From assembly GCF_013372265.1 (NCBI RefSeq), contig NZ_CP054051.1, positions 2,070,596 to 2,134,595 on the forward strand: a DNA stretch of 64,000 nt, read 5' to 3'. Within the stretch, counting starts at the first letter, position 1. Every line of letters begins with the position of its first letter. Made by a program: the position numbers and the translations under genes. Under the pieces are notes generated by a model. The model ran no database searches and was not told where the DNA came from. It saw only the letters and a program-made list of their open reading frames with translations. Of the stretch, positions 18,695 to 26,642 are shown piece after piece. The DNA is from Aliarcobacter cibarius. Its GTDB lineage: Bacteria; Campylobacterota; Campylobacteria; Campylobacterales; Arcobacteraceae.

Positions 18695-18722
18695 AAAATG
18701 CACTAAAAAATTTAGTGCATTT
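18695..18722 (-). terminator. Intrinsic terminator after the TraT-like gene
   Basis: A 12-bp stem AAATGCACTAAA/TTTAGTGCATTT, followed on the minus strand by a T-rich tract, 8 bp beyond the stop of the TraT-like gene. It also separates that gene from the cdsA operon. Confidence 0.75.
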
Positions 18723-18730
18723 AAAAGTTT

Positions 18731-19507
18731 TTAGAATAATCCAGCAATTTGATTAGAAATTTGTCTTTCTAAAATTGGTGTAGCTTCTTGTAAAGTAAGT
18801 CTCATTTTTGTAGCTTCAGCTAACATCATTGTTTTATGCTCAATAAAATCTGATTCATAACTTTGAGTATTAGCACTTGCCATATTAGAGTTTAAATGTC
18901 CTGTTGCATTTGTATCTTTTACTGATCCTCCAAAGCTGTTAATAAATCCTGATTTTTTACCATCATTTACACTAGCTTGTCCAGATGCAGTTGAATTTGT
19001 AGAGTAAACAGGACCTTTTGCTTTTTCTCTAATAACAATATCAACTTGCATTTGATAGATAGTATCTTCTGTTGCTTTAGCCAATAATCCACCTACTAGT
19101 GCTGCACCTAAACCAGCTGCTGCCATACCACCAGCTCCTCCATTATTATATCCAGCAACTCCAGCTCCAACAGCTCCAGCTGCAAGAGCACCTCCAGCTG
19201 CATTATTTTCTTGTTTTTTATCACAATAAAGAACATTTACCATTAAAACATAAGTTGCTATTTCTGGATCATCTACAATTCTATAACCTTTTGCCTGTAA
19301 TTCCGAGATAATAGTATTCTCAAGATTAATCTTTTGCCCACTTGTATTCTTACTAGAAATAAATACAGTTCTTAACTCTTTTTTAACTGGATTAATAAAA
19401 ATACTTTGTGTCATTTTTGCATTTGTCTGTAACTCAGTTGTAGCACAACCTGAAAATAAGATTGTTGCAGTAACAATTCCTAGCCCTAAACTTTTTAATC
19501 TATTCAT
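18731..19507 (-). CDS. TraT-family outer-membrane lipoprotein
   Basis: A 258-aa lipoprotein with lipobox LFSGC (Cys about 21), QTNAKMTQSIF, a Gly/Ala-rich hydrophobic hairpin (about 103–140) and the C-terminal layout of TraT complement-resistance/surface-exclusion proteins. TraT is best known from F-like plasmids, where it blocks mating-pair formation and gives serum resistance. Here it is a single gene with its own terminator and no conjugation genes nearby, as in other Campylobacterota chromosomes. Function by family only. Confidence 0.85.
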   Translation of the reverse strand: MNRLKSLGLGIVTATILFSGCATTELQTNAKMTQSIFINPVKKELRTVFISSKNTSGQKINLENTIISELQAKGYRIVDDPEIATYVLMVNVLYCDKKQENNAAGGALAAGAVGAGVAGYNNGGAGGMAAAGLGAALVGGLLAKATEDTIYQMQVDIVIREKAKGPVYSTNSTASGQASVNDGKKSGFINSFGGSVKDTNATGHLNSNMASANTQSYESDFIEHKTMMLAEATKMRLTLQEATPILERQISNQIAGLF

Positions 19508-19609
19508 AATAAATAGTCTCCTTGATAAAAATTTCGCCTAGATTTTACAATTTAAAAATTAATTTTCACTTAACAAATAGACAATAAAATAATAATCTTA
19601 TTTATATAT

Positions 19610-20938
19610 TTAATTTTTTATAACTATTGTATTGTAGGGGTTATAAAGTACATTTGCACCATGTTGTATTTTCACATTTCTTCTTTGTGTATAATCAACT
19701 TCGAAAACTCCCCCACCTTCTATACTAAAATTTACACACAAAGTTGCTGCTTTTTGAACTACACTTGGAGGTAACTCTTTTTTACTATTTTGAACAATTA
19801 CGTGACAAGAGGGTCTATCTTTTAAGTGAAACCAAAAATCACTAGCTTTTGAATTTTCAAGAAGATATATATTTTCTCTTTCATTACTTCCAAGCATGAT
19901 TTTATAACCTTCATAAAAAAAGCTTTCATAATTTTTTTCTTTTTTTGTTTTAGTTTGATTTCTTTCTTTTTTAGGATATAAAAATTCACATTCATCTATT
20001 GAATTTGAATTCTCAATGTTGATTCTTAATCTTTTTGCAAACTCTAATTTATCTTTTAAATTATCTTCTTCAATACAAATATTATGAGCTTTTTGTTTTA
20101 ATCTTTTAGCTTTTTTAAAAAGTTCATTTGTATATTTACTAGGATTTTGCATATTTTCTAACTCAATTTCTATATGATTTCCATCATAATTTTCAATTTG
20201 GATTATTTTTTGATACGGTTTTATATTATGAAGATTTGCTATAAGAATATTTGCTTTTGTATATGTATCATTTGATTCTATTTCTAATTCCTCTTTTTTT
20301 GGTAAGGATTTTAGAATATTTTCTAACTTTTTTATGTTTCTATCTACCTTTAAAATTTTTTGTTTTTTTACACTTTCTAAATTTTCTTTTTCAATATCTT
20401 CGTAAATTTTATATAAATAGTTCTCAATATCATCAATTTTTTCTATTTTTGGTACAAAATCTTTTTTAGGTATCTCTTCAAGTTTTACACCAACTTTTAC
20501 AACTCTAAAAGATGAATATTCATCTATATGTCTTAATGCTTCTAAAATAACTCTATTTTCATCTAAAATAATAATATTTGTATATTTTCCAGTAAACTCT
20601 AACTGAAGAATTGCAACTTCTTTTTTATAAGAAGAACTAGAACTAACTTTTATATTTATTATTTTATCATCATTGTACAACTCAATATTTTCTATTTTTG
20701 AATTTGTAAATTTTTTCTGGAGAACAACATCAAATGGCGCATTAAAATCTTTTTTTGATGTAATTTGTTGTTTAGTTTTAAAAATTTTTGCATTTGATTT
20801 ACTTAAATCAAAATAGATGATATTTTTATTATTAAATTCAATTATAATTATATTGTTATCTATTCTTTTAATAAACTTTATAATACAGGCATTTTCTTTT
20901 AAATATTCACATACTGCTTTTAATAAAAAATATTTCAT
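19610..20938 (-). CDS. rqcH: RqcH/NEMF-family ribosome quality-control protein (NFACT)
   Basis: A 442-aa protein. The N-terminal NFACT-N domain (about 1–180) includes LEFTGKYTNIIILDENRVI; a long coiled coil spans about 185–310; the C-terminal NFACT-R domain (about 335–442) contains ASDFWFHLKDRPSCHVIV. Bacterial RqcH binds split 50S-peptidyl-tRNA complexes and recruits tRNA-Ala to add Ala tails. It is shorter than B. subtilis RqcH (about 570 aa), with reduced linkers. By eye the conserved Asp-Arg pair of NFACT-N reads Asp91-Lys92 here. Confidence 0.87.
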   Translation of the reverse strand: MKYFLLKAVCEYLKENACIIKFIKRIDNNIIIIEFNNKNIIYFDLSKSNAKIFKTKQQITSKKDFNAPFDVVLQKKFTNSKIENIELYNDDKIINIKVSSSSSYKKEVAILQLEFTGKYTNIIILDENRVILEALRHIDEYSSFRVVKVGVKLEEIPKKDFVPKIEKIDDIENYLYKIYEDIEKENLESVKKQKILKVDRNIKKLENILKSLPKKEELEIESNDTYTKANILIANLHNIKPYQKIIQIENYDGNHIEIELENMQNPSKYTNELFKKAKRLKQKAHNICIEEDNLKDKLEFAKRLRINIENSNSIDECEFLYPKKERNQTKTKKEKNYESFFYEGYKIMLGSNERENIYLLENSKASDFWFHLKDRPSCHVIVQNSKKELPPSVVQKAATLCVNFSIEGGGVFEVDYTQRRNVKIQHGANVLYNPYNTIVIKN

Positions 20939-21026
20939 AATTCATTCACTTTATTTTATAATTATTCAGAAGATTTTTATATCTTAAGGATATAATTATA
21001 TCTAAATTTATTTACAGGAGAAACGT

Positions 21027-21347
21027 ATGAAATTAGTTAAGATTTTAGCAGCTTCTACTTTATTATTAAGTATTGGTACAACTTCTTTGGTAGCAGATGT
21101 AGTAAAAGGTCAAAAAGCATTTATCAAGTTTTTAAAAGAACCTTGCGGTATGGATGGAGCTAAATTTGCTTTAAAACATACTCAAGAAGAGTGGAAAAAA
21201 ATTAAAGCTGATGGTAAAGCAGAAGAGGAAATTATGAAAATATGCCCAAATGTTAAAGCTGGAGATGTTAAAGAAAACTTGCTAGAACATATTATGGATT
21301 TCTCTATTGAATTTGCAAGTGATTCAGGAAACGTTCCTTCTTGCTAA
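21027..21347 (+). CDS. Small exported protein, possible cytochrome c relative without heme motif
   Basis: A 106-aa protein with a clear signal peptide (residues 1–24, ending LVADV) after an AGGAG ribosome site. The mature part starts with GQKAFIKFLKEPCGMDGAKFA, which has the spacing of a small c-type cytochrome N-terminus but no CXXCH. Three Cys remain, one at the C-terminus. It is presumably periplasmic; function unknown. The cytochrome relation is only a visual impression. Confidence 0.65.
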   Translation: MKLVKILAASTLLLSIGTTSLVADVVKGQKAFIKFLKEPCGMDGAKFALKHTQEEWKKIKADGKAEEEIMKICPNVKAGDVKENLLEHIMDFSIEFASDSGNVPSC

Positions 21348-21352
21348 CTATT

Positions 21353-21381
21353 TTATAAAGATGGTAAATCCATCTTTATAA
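21353..21381. terminator. Bidirectional stem-loop between convergent genes
   Basis: A perfect 12-bp stem TTATAAAGATGG/CCATCTTTATAA with a 5-nt loop lies between the convergent genes ending at 21347 and 21376 and overlaps the latter's stop. T-tracts are minimal on both sides. Confidence 0.55.
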
Positions 21382-21888
21382 TACAACCTTGTCATATTTA
21401 TAAATAACTTTTTCAGCTAATTCAATCATTTTAATACTCATATTTTTATACTCAACATTTTTAATTCCAATTAACAATTTATCATAAACTGTTCCATATG
21501 GATATAATAAAAAATATATAAATTCTTTTGAATTAGACTCTTTATTTAATTCTTTAAACCATAATGTAAGCATAGAAAAATATAACATTGAAGGATTAAA
21601 TTCTTCATTCTTTTTAAGATTTTTTGAAATCTCCTTATTGATAAAATCATAACAATTTAAAATTGCTTTTACTCTAAAATTTCTACTATTTTTTAAATAA
21701 TAGTCATGAGAAAAAGTTATTTTATTGATTTCATTTAATATTGTTAAGCCCAAATTATTGAATTCAATTAAAACTTCTTTATCTAATCCATAGCCCTTTA
21801 ATTCATTGTTGTCTTTATATGAAAGAATCAAATCTCTACAAAATAATAATAAAGCTTCTGTTTTTATTTTTGAAATATTTATAACCAT
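21376..21888 (-). CDS. Hypothetical mostly helical protein
   Basis: A 170-aa protein rich in Lys, Asn, Ile and Leu without signal peptide or membrane helix. I recognise no domain or motif. Its codon use resembles its neighbours and the frame is long and clean, so it is probably real. Its start is 111 bp from thrS, transcribed divergently. Confidence 0.65.
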   Translation of the reverse strand: MVINISKIKTEALLLFCRDLILSYKDNNELKGYGLDKEVLIEFNNLGLTILNEINKITFSHDYYLKNSRNFRVKAILNCYDFINKEISKNLKKNEEFNPSMLYFSMLTLWFKELNKESNSKEFIYFLLYPYGTVYDKLLIGIKNVEYKNMSIKMIELAEKVIYKYDKVVL

Positions 21889-21999
21889 TTCAAATTGTAA
21901 CCAAATTTTATTGATTTTGTAATATTTTTTATTACGTTTAAGTTGTAATAAGATAGAATAAATGCAATTTTATTAAATTTTTAAAAAAAAAGGAAATTA

Positions 22000-23808
22000 T
22001 TGGAACCTATTGGAGTAATAAAAGATGGTCAAATCTATGACCTTCAAACTGCAGAGGCTTTAAATATTAGTGGAAATACAATTAAAGCCGACGATTCAAG
22101 CGAATCTTTAGAGATTTTAAGACACTCAACTGCTCACCTTATGGCTCAAGCAATTAAAGAACTATATCCTGAAGCAAAATTCTTTGTTGGTCCTGTTGTA
22201 AATGAGGGATTTTATTATGATTTTAAAGTAGATAGTAAAATTTCTGATGAAGATTTACCAAAAATAGAAAAGAAAATGAAGGAACTAGCTGATAGAAAGC
22301 TTCCAATTACAAGACATGAAACCTCAAAAGAAGAGTTTTATGAAAAATTCAAAAATGATGAATTAAAACAAGCCGTTCTAAAAAATATCAAAGATGAAGT
22401 TTTAACTATCTATAAACAAGGTGATTTTGAAGACTTATGTAGAGGTCCTCATTTACCAAATACTAGAATGATTAGAAATTTCAAACTAACAAGAGTTGCC
22501 GGTGCATATCTTGGCGGTGATGAAAAAAATGAGATGATTACTAGAATTTATGGAATATCTTTCTTTGATAAAAAAGCTTTAAATGATTATATTACTATGA
22601 TTGAAGAAGCTAAAAAAAGAGATCATAGAAAGCTAGGAACAGAACTAGAACTATTTACTTTCAATGACGATATTGGAGCAGGACTTCCATTATGGTTACC
22701 AAATGGTGCAAGATTAAGAAGTAAATTAGAACACCTTTTATACAAAGCACATAGAGTAAGAGGTTATGAACCAGTTCGTGGACCTGAAATTCTAAAATCT
22801 GAAATGTGGAAAATCTCTGGACATTATGCTAACTATAAAGAAAATATGTATTTTACAACTATTGATGAACAAGAGTATGGGATAAAACCTATGAACTGCG
22901 TTGGTCATATACAAATTTTCAAAAACGATTTAGTTTCATACAAAGATTTGCCACTTAAATTTTTTGAATATGGTGTTGTACATAGACATGAGATGAGTGG
23001 GGCTATGCATGGACTTTTTAGAGTAAGAGAATTTACTCAAGATGATGCACACATTTTCTGTACACAAAACCAAGTTAAAGATGTTATTTTTGAAGTTTTA
23101 GAATTTGTTGATTCTCTTTTAAAATTATTTGATTTTAAATATGAAATTGAAGTTTCTACAAAACCAGAAAAAGCTATTGGTGATGATATTTTCTGGGAAA
23201 AAACGACAAAAGCAATTATGGATGCACTTGATGAAAAAAGTATATCTTATGGAATTGATGAAGGTGGAGGAGCATTTTATGGTCCGAAAATCGATATAAA
23301 AATTCTTGATGCAATTGGAAGAAAATGGCAATGTGGTACAGTACAAATTGATATGAATTTACCTTCAAGATTTAAAACTGAGTTTATAAATGACAAAGGG
23401 GAAAAAGAACAACCAGTAATGATTCATAGAGCTATTTTAGGATCTTTTGAAAGATTTATTGGAATTTTAACTGAACATTGCGCTGGAGAGTTCCCATTTG
23501 TAATCGCTCCAACACAAGTTATATTCGTACCAATCGCAGAACCTCATGTTGCTTATGCAAAAGAGTTGAAAAAAGAGCTTTTAGAAAACAATATAGATTC
23601 TGCTATTTATGATATGAACGAAAGTTTAAACAAAAGAATTAGAATGGCTGAAAAGCAAAGAGTTCCAATGATAGTTGTACTTGGAGACGAAGAAGTAGCA
23701 AATTCTAAAATTGCTTTAAGAGATAGAAGAAAAAGAGAACAATCAAATTTAAGTAAAGAAGAATTTTTCGATTTACTAAACAAAATTAACAAGGAGAGTA
23801 GAATTTGA
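22000..23808 (+). CDS. thrS: Threonyl-tRNA synthetase
   Basis: A 602-aa class II synthetase. The start is TTG at 22000 behind AAAAAGGA. The N-terminal TGS region is very short or missing (E. coli ThrRS is 642 aa); the editing domain follows with [10 protein letters not shown] and the zinc HxxxH/C pattern, then the catalytic core with [27 protein letters not shown] and the anticodon-binding domain from about residue 500. It overlaps infC as TTGA, so the two are coupled. Confidence 0.97.
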   Translation: MEPIGVIKDGQIYDLQTAEALNISGNTIKADDSSESLEILRHSTAHLMAQAIKELYPEAKFFVGPVVNEGFYYDFKVDSKISDEDLPKIEKKMKELADRKLPITRHETSKEEFYEKFKNDELKQAVLKNIKDEVLTIYKQGDFEDLCRGPHLPNTRMIRNFKLTRVAGAYLGGDEKNEMITRIYGISFFDKKALNDYITMIEEAKKRDHRKLGTELELFTFNDDIGAGLPLWLPNGARLRSKLEHLLYKAHRVRGYEPVRGPEILKSEMWKISGHYANYKENMYFTTIDEQEYGIKPMNCVGHIQIFKNDLVSYKDLPLKFFEYGVVHRHEMSGAMHGLFRVREFTQDDAHIFCTQNQVKDVIFEVLEFVDSLLKLFDFKYEIEVSTKPEKAIGDDIFWEKTTKAIMDALDEKSISYGIDEGGGAFYGPKIDIKILDAIGRKWQCGTVQIDMNLPSRFKTEFINDKGEKEQPVMIHRAILGSFERFIGILTEHCAGEFPFVIAPTQVIFVPIAEPHVAYAKELKKELLENNIDSAIYDMNESLNKRIRMAEKQRVPMIVVLGDEEVANSKIALRDRRKREQSNLSKEEFFDLLNKINKESRI

Positions 23809-24332
23809 GTAGAGACAATAAAAAATCTGATGTAATAATGAATGAGGATATTACAGCAAAAGAACTAAGATGTACTAGTGATGATGGAACAAATCACGGA
23901 ATTATTCCAACTTCACAAGCTTTAGCTATTGCTGATGAAGCTGGTTTAGATTTAGTTTTGATAGCTCCAGATGCAACTCCACCAGTTGCTAAAATAATGG
24001 ACTATAGTAAATTTAAATACCAACAAGAAAAAAAGAAAAAAGAAGCAAAGAAAAATCAAAAAGTAATAGTAGTTAAAGAGATAAAGCTTTCTGTTAAAAT
24101 TGCAGAAAATGATATTAACTATAAAGTAAAACATGCGATAGAATTCTTAGAAGAAGGAAATCATGTTAAATTTAGAGTTTTCCTAAAAGGAAGAGAGATG
24201 TCAAATCCTGAAGCTGGAGTTGAAGTTTTAAATAGAGTTTGGCACATGATAGAAGACATTGCTATTATGGATAAAGAACCAAAACTAGAAGGAAGATATG
24301 TAAATCTTCTAGTTACACCTAAAAAAGATTAA
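23805..24332 (+). CDS. infC: Translation initiation factor IF-3
   Basis: A 175-aa IF-3 with N-domain ([24 protein letters not shown]), helical linker rich in Lys, and C-domain ([19 protein letters not shown]). The start codon is TTG at 23805, overlapping the thrS stop; an AAGGAG box lies 8 nt before. IF-3 rejects non-AUG starts, so UUG may allow autoregulation as the AUU start does in E. coli; that link is inference. Confidence 0.96.
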   Translation: MSRDNKKSDVIMNEDITAKELRCTSDDGTNHGIIPTSQALAIADEAGLDLVLIAPDATPPVAKIMDYSKFKYQQEKKKKEAKKNQKVIVVKEIKLSVKIAENDINYKVKHAIEFLEEGNHVKFRVFLKGREMSNPEAGVEVLNRVWHMIEDIAIMDKEPKLEGRYVNLLVTPKKD

Positions 24333-24347
24333 ATCTACTCAAAATAG

Positions 24348-24369
24348 AAGAGGAACTATTCCTCTTTTA
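24348..24369 (+). terminator. Intrinsic terminator after infC
   Basis: Stem AAGAGGAA/TTCCTCTT with a 3-nt loop and following T-rich run, 15 bp after infC. It separates thrS-infC from rpmI-rplT, unlike E. coli where L35 and L20 are co-transcribed with infC. Confidence 0.8.
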
Positions 24370-24412
24370 TACTACAAAATAAATTTTAAACATTTATTAA
24401 TATTTTTTTAAG

Positions 24413-24418
24413 TATAAT
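24413..24418 (+). promoter_or_regulatory. Putative -10 element for rpmI-rplT
   Basis: AAGTATAATCC contains a perfect TATAAT about 50 bp before rpmI and after the infC terminator. No good -35 is visible; A/T-rich periodic tracts upstream are typical of Campylobacterota promoters. Confidence 0.5.
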
Positions 24419-24468
24419 CCAAAACTTTTTCACTATGAAAATGCAAATTTATATGAAAGGATTTCTTT

Positions 24469-24666
24469 ATGCCAAAAATGAAAAGCGTTAAAGGTGCTGT
24501 TAAAAGATTTAAAGTAAAGAAAAATGGAACTATCAAAAGAGGTTCTGCTTTTAGAAGCCACATTTTAACTAAAAAAACTCAAAAAAGAAAAAGAAATTTA
24601 AGAGGACCACAAACTGTACATAGTACAAATGTTGCTGGTGTTCTTTCAACGTTGTGTAAAGCGTAA
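24469..24666 (+). CDS. rpmI: 50S ribosomal protein L35
   Basis: A 65-aa basic protein with the L35 pattern [20 protein letters not shown] and [17 protein letters not shown]. The ribosome site GAAAGGA precedes it. It is 103 bp upstream of rplT. Confidence 0.97.
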   Translation: MPKMKSVKGAVKRFKVKKNGTIKRGSAFRSHILTKKTQKRKRNLRGPQTVHSTNVAGVLSTLCKA

Positions 24667-24733
24667 TTACTTAAAATATACTTAAGTAATTTTGTCCCTC
24701 CATTTTATGGAAAAGTTCAGCCTATGTTGCTGA
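24664..24733 (+). promoter_or_regulatory. Two stem-loops between rpmI and rplT
   Basis: A perfect 10-bp stem AATTACTTAA/TTAAGTAATT starts at the rpmI stop and is followed by TTTT, like a weak terminator or attenuator. A second hairpin, TCAGC (24717–24721) with GCTGA (24729–24733), sits before the rplT ribosome site. L20 autoregulates through rRNA-mimicking leader RNA in other bacteria; a similar role here is inference. Confidence 0.4.
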
Positions 24734-24769
24734 CACCTTATTAAAAATAATGGTAAAGAAAGGAATAAT

Positions 24770-25126
24770 ATGCCAAGAGTAAAAACTGGTGTTGTAAGAA
24801 GAAGAAGACACAAAAAAGTATTAAAACTAGCTAGAGGATTCTTCGGTGGAAGAAGAAAACACTTTAGAAAAGCTAAAGAACAATTAGAAAGAAGTCTTGT
24901 ATACGCATTTAGAGATAGAAGACAGAAAAAAAGAGATATTAGAAAACTATGGATTATCAGAATCAATGCAGCTTGTAGATTAAATGATATCAACTATTCA
25001 AGATTCATAAATGGATTAAAATTAGCAGGTATTGAACTTGATAGAAAAATCTTAGCAAATCTTGCTATGAATGATTCAGCTGCATTTGCATCTTTAGTAG
25101 CATCTGCTAAAGCAGCACTTAAATAA
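24770..25126 (+). CDS. rplT: 50S ribosomal protein L20
   Basis: A 118-aa L20 of normal length. It begins [19 protein letters not shown] and has [36 protein letters not shown] and [17 protein letters not shown]. An AAAGGAA box precedes it. Confidence 0.98.
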   Translation: MPRVKTGVVRRRRHKKVLKLARGFFGGRRKHFRKAKEQLERSLVYAFRDRRQKKRDIRKLWIIRINAACRLNDINYSRFINGLKLAGIELDRKILANLAMNDSAAFASLVASAKAALK

Positions 25127-25141
25127 TAAATTTGCATAAAT

Positions 25142-25176
25142 AAAAAAGGGAAGAGCTAAAACTCTTCCCTTTTTTT
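25142..25176 (+). terminator. Strong intrinsic terminator after rplT
   Basis: Stem AAAAGGGAAGAG/CTCTTCCCTTTT with a 6-nt loop and long T-run, 15 bp after rplT. It is symmetric enough to serve the opposite strand too (rhodanese gene ending at 25225). Confidence 0.92.
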
Positions 25177-25224
25177 ATTTCTAAAATCAGGGTACAAAAT
25201 CTGCACCCTAATAATTTTTATGAA

Positions 25225-26418
25225 TTAACCTAATGGTTCATTTACATCAATTTTACAATTATCTTCTTTACAATTAACATTTGCATCAAAATAGAAAATC
25301 TCAGAAACATCTATATTATCTTTTTTCAATTTCATCCATGCTTCTAAAGATCTTGAACCTGCTGCACAGTGGAAAACTATAGTTTTATTTTTTGGTAGTT
25401 TTTCATATAATTCTTTAGCATTTAATTTTTCTGCTTCAATATTAATTGATCCTTTTATATGCCCTTTATCAAACTCTTTTTTGTTTAGTACATTTACTAT
25501 TTGAATATTTTCTGGAACTTTATTATCTATTATAAGTGCTTTTAACCACTCACCATCAACTGTTCCTTCATCTGCTCCTAGTTTAACTCCATTTTTACTA
25601 AACTCTAATTTCTTTTCTTTTGGTTTTTCTTCAACTTTTTTAGCACCTGCTGTTGTAGCTAAACCAGCTTTTTTCCACTCAGGAAGCCCACCAGCATAAA
25701 CTGATACATTTTTATAACCTAAATTATAAAGTTTTTCAGCAACTATATTAGATTTCTCACAATCAAATCCTGCACAAAAAGTTACAATTTTCTCATCTTT
25801 ATTTATTGGAAATCTTCCGACAAGTTTATCAAATTCTGTATCTGGGATACTTATACTTCCTAAAATTGTCTCTTGCATAAATTTTGCATTTGGTCTTGCA
25901 TCAACAAGTAAAGCACTATTATTTTCTAAATATGATTTTATAACAACTGTTCCAACCTCAAGATATGATTTATTTCCCCACTCAGGTTCACCAGCACTAT
26001 AAACTTTTACATTTTTATGACCTTTTTTCTTTAAAAGGTCTGCAACAATTGGACTTTTTTCACAACCAAAACCACCACAATATACAATTATTTCTTTATT
26101 TTTATCTTTTGATAAGAAATCATATTTTGAATAAAATTCTTCAAAATTTGTATCTGGAATATTTATACTTGAAGGTATTGTTCCTTTTTGATACTTTAAT
26201 TCAGGTCTAGCATCAACTAAAATAGCTTCAACAGCTCCTCTACTTCCATTTCCAATTATTTTTTTCACATAATCAAAATTAACTTGTTCTAACTTATGTT
26301 TTTTAATTAATTCTAAAACAGCTGGTGTTGGTTCTTTTAACTCTCCTGTTTGAGCAAATAAATTTACACTAAATCCTAAAAGTGATGCCACTAATAAACT
26401 AGAAACTACTTTTTTCAT
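25225..26418 (-). CDS. Exported triple-rhodanese-domain protein
   Basis: A 397-aa protein with a signal peptide (about 1–22) and three rhodanese domains. Domains 1 and 2 carry unusual active-site loops, YCGGFGCEKS and FCAGFDCEKS, with a second Cys five residues after the first. Domain 3, after a Lys/Glu linker, has HCAAGSRS. They probably move sulfane sulfur in the periplasm. The gene lies downstream of an SQR-like flavoprotein with only a small membrane gene between and overlaps it by 4 bp, so it likely accepts persulfide sulfur from that enzyme. Confidence 0.88.
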   Translation of the reverse strand: MKKVVSSLLVASLLGFSVNLFAQTGELKEPTPAVLELIKKHKLEQVNFDYVKKIIGNGSRGAVEAILVDARPELKYQKGTIPSSINIPDTNFEEFYSKYDFLSKDKNKEIIVYCGGFGCEKSPIVADLLKKKGHKNVKVYSAGEPEWGNKSYLEVGTVVIKSYLENNSALLVDARPNAKFMQETILGSISIPDTEFDKLVGRFPINKDEKIVTFCAGFDCEKSNIVAEKLYNLGYKNVSVYAGGLPEWKKAGLATTAGAKKVEEKPKEKKLEFSKNGVKLGADEGTVDGEWLKALIIDNKVPENIQIVNVLNKKEFDKGHIKGSINIEAEKLNAKELYEKLPKNKTIVFHCAAGSRSLEAWMKLKKDNIDVSEIFYFDANVNCKEDNCKIDVNEPLG

Positions 26419-26639
26419 ACTATTCTCCTTGTTATAATTTTAAATAATACTCTTGGTATTCCAATTATTATATAAATAACTGCACTAAATATAAATGGAT
26501 GAAATCCACCAAAACCATAAGCTCCAGAATCCATAAGTCCTAATACATGTTCTACTGGATGAGTTAAAAACTCTTTATAGTGTATTATTATACTAAGAAT
26601 AATCAAGATAAAGATATATATTTTTAACTCTTTTTTCAA
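26415..26639 (-). CDS. Small membrane protein in the sqr–rhodanese operon
   Basis: A 74-aa protein with two hydrophobic segments (about 5–24 and 45–68) and a short polar loop containing GLMDSGAYGFGG. It sits 3 bp after the SQR-like gene and overlaps the rhodanese gene start. Possible roles are membrane anchor or quinone-site partner, but no family is recognised. Confidence 0.7.
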   Translation of the reverse strand: MKKELKIYIFILIILSIIIHYKEFLTHPVEHVLGLMDSGAYGFGGFHPFIFSAVIYIIIGIPRVLFKIITRRIV

Positions 26640-26642
26640 ATA

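Noticed and set aside
24682-24993. A 103-aa minus-strand frame over rplT.
   Set aside because: Antisense shadow of the highly conserved L20 gene; hydrophobic composition comes from the complement of Arg/Lys codons.
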